Positions 62,910-64,000 of a DNA stretch of 64,000 nt are shown piece after piece (position 1 is the stretch's first letter; every line of letters starts with the position of its first letter). A model generated the notes under the pieces. That model worked only from the letters and a program-made list of their open reading frames with translations, had not been told where the DNA came from and made no database searches. The position numbers and the translations under genes are program-made. This stretch comes from Burkholderia sp. SRS-W-2-2016 (lineage in GTDB: Bacteria > Pseudomonadota > Gammaproteobacteria > Burkholderiales > Burkholderiaceae). The DNA lies in contig NZ_MSDV01000063.1 of the NCBI RefSeq assembly GCF_001931485.1, forward strand, positions 113,521 to 177,520. Direction: 5' to 3'.

Positions 62910-64000
62910 ATGGCGGAGCTGCAACGCGCACTGCCCGCGGTGCCAGGACGGCAGGCGTACCACTTCAGCGTGCCCGGTACAGATGCCTCATTGGCGCTCT
63001 CGGTCGTCTCGTTCACGGCCACCGAAAAGATGGGGGAACCCGTCGTTGTCCATATCGAACTGACGCACCCGCAGCAACTACCGCGCGCCGATTTTCTGAA
63101 CCGCGATGCGGTGTTCAGCATCGTGGCCGACGATGGGAACGTGCGGAAGTTTTCGGGATTCATCGCGCGGTTCTCGACGGTACGGAACACGAAGGAGTTC
63201 ACGAAGTACGAAATTATCCTCAAGTCGCACTCTGCCCGACTGGAAGCGGTGACGCGCAACAGGATTTTCCAGCAAGCCACCACACCCGATATTCTGGCCG
63301 CCGGTTTGCGCGCCCACGGGCTGCGAGAACATCAATTCCTGTTCCCGCTACGCAGGCAGTATCCCCAGCACGCGTTTCGCATGCAGTACGGGATGACGGA
63401 TTTAGATTACGGCCACATGCTCCAGGAGAAGGCCGGAATCTTCAGCTATATCGTCGAGACGGAATACGGCGACCAGAAGGCCTATGGCGACGATATCGAT
63501 CACTATATCTACGAACCGCAGCTTGTCGTGCCCTATCGCGAGGCGGCCGGGCTAGAAGCGGGCGGCGTCGAGGCGATCACGTCACTGAAGACGCACACGA
63601 AGACGGTGCCGCAATCGTTCGTGGTCGCGGATTACAACCCGGACGCGGCCTGGGAACGCTTTCGCGACGAAGCCAACGTCGTCCCGCAAGACGAAACTAC
63701 TTACGGTCACGCGTATGTCTATGGCACGCATCACCTCGACCAGGCGGGCGCAAAGTGGGAAGCGCAGTTGCGCCACGAAGCGGCCGTCGCCCGCCAGGTA
63801 GTCTATGAGGGCGAAAGCAACGTCCTTGCATTGCAGTGCGCACGCGTGCTGGAAATGGACGAGGTTTTGCCCGATGCGCCGAAAGGCATGGTTATTATCG
63901 ACATCACGCACAGCGGCGCGCGCGACAAGCCCTATTCAAACTCATTCAGGGCGATCCCCGCCGACCGGCGTTTCCGTCTGGAACTGGAGCCGGAAAAATG
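62910..64000 (+). CDS. vgrG: Type VI secretion VgrG/Rhs-associated spike protein, 3' end outside window
   Basis: 363 codons are in the window without a stop. The start MAELQRALP has AAGGA at 62896-62900. The N-terminal gp27-like region is clear: FSVPGTDASLALSVVSFTAT, FSGFIARFSTVRNTKEFTKY, ILKSHSARLEAVTRNRIFQQ, and the VgrG signature QYGMTDLDYGHMLQEKAGIF. VgrG forms the tip of the type VI secretion tube and often carries or delivers an effector encoded just downstream, which would lie beyond the window. The other T6SS core genes are not in view, so this is probably an orphan vgrG island. Confidence 0.93.
   Translation, partial: MAELQRALPAVPGRQAYHFSVPGTDASLALSVVSFTATEKMGEPVVVHIELTHPQQLPRADFLNRDAVFSIVADDGNVRKFSGFIARFSTVRNTKEFTKYEIILKSHSARLEAVTRNRIFQQATTPDILAAGLRAHGLREHQFLFPLRRQYPQHAFRMQYGMTDLDYGHMLQEKAGIFSYIVETEYGDQKAYGDDIDHYIYEPQLVVPYREAAGLEAGGVEAITSLKTHTKTVPQSFVVADYNPDAAWERFRDEANVVPQDETTYGHAYVYGTHHLDQAGAKWEAQLRHEAAVARQVVYEGESNVLALQCARVLEMDEVLPDAPKGMVIIDITHSGARDKPYSNSFRAIPADRRFRLELEPEK

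Overview
The window is a GC-rich (by eye about 65%) proteobacterial chromosome segment with dense, mostly leaderless-looking coding. Gene content points to Burkholderia sensu lato, most likely a Paraburkholderia: ACC deaminase (acdS) divergent from an Lrp-type acdR, a NifQ-like protein, a PrpR-type sigma-54 regulator, AhpC/AhpF, a MipA/OmpV porin-like protein and a VgrG. The genus is inferred from content, not from a search. No rRNA, tRNA, insertion sequence, prophage or CRISPR array was seen.

Layout. 1-4873: a polar amino acid ABC permease pair (one truncated by the window edge), an AstE/AspA-type deacylase, an IclR regulator and a class V aminotransferase. They look like one catabolic locus, and a shared 7-mer occurs in both promoter regions. 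5167-11694: a baeRF-type protein, a ketopantoate reductase-like enzyme, a class II aldolase-like protein, an aromatic aminotransferase divergent from a LysR regulator, and a LuxR regulator. 11830-18026: a four-gene signalling block of response regulator-kinase, stand-alone CheB, CheR, and a CHASE3-GAF hybrid kinase with three receivers. 18352-22672: clade II-size catalase, MipA/OmpV protein and periplasmic MsrA. 22752-24662: acdR/acdS. 24733-26984: LysR, pirin, DoxX. 27112-29432: ahpF and ahpC with a strong OxyR-like site.

29581-33109: a PrpR_N sigma-54 activator divergent from an isocitrate lyase/PEP mutase family gene, with a near-consensus -24/-12 promoter and five 12-bp repeat units between them. 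33407-38964: MFS exporter, GNAT, prolyl-4-hydroxylase-like oxygenase, SnoaL-like protein and a two-gene DUF2325 unit. 39-42.5 kb: ModE-like regulator, NifQ-like protein, nicotinamide phosphoribosyltransferase and an ICMT-like methyltransferase. 42.8-47.3 kb: an orphan TadZ/CpaE-like ATPase and a small gene, facing a VpsR-like sigma-54 activator across 1.4 kb of non-coding DNA. 47.6-50.3 kb: a large MscS channel. 50.4-54.5 kb: a FAN1-type nuclease and a nuclease-helicase fusion in an overlapping operon with a LexA-type box at its start. 54.6-58.2 kb: lutABC with its GntR regulator and a palindromic operator. The end holds a S10-type peptidase, a 3'-truncated ferritin-like gene, an AruH-like aminotransferase, a TonB-domain lipoprotein and the start of a vgrG.

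The most notable items are the SOS-boxed FAN1/helicase operon, the orphan chemotaxis-enzyme signalling block, the TadZ gene with a possible sigma-54 link, the NifQ-like gene outside a nif cluster, the sigma-54 control region at 32 kb, and several in-frame tandem repeats inside regulators. None of these is a proven new system; they are the best leads visible by reading.
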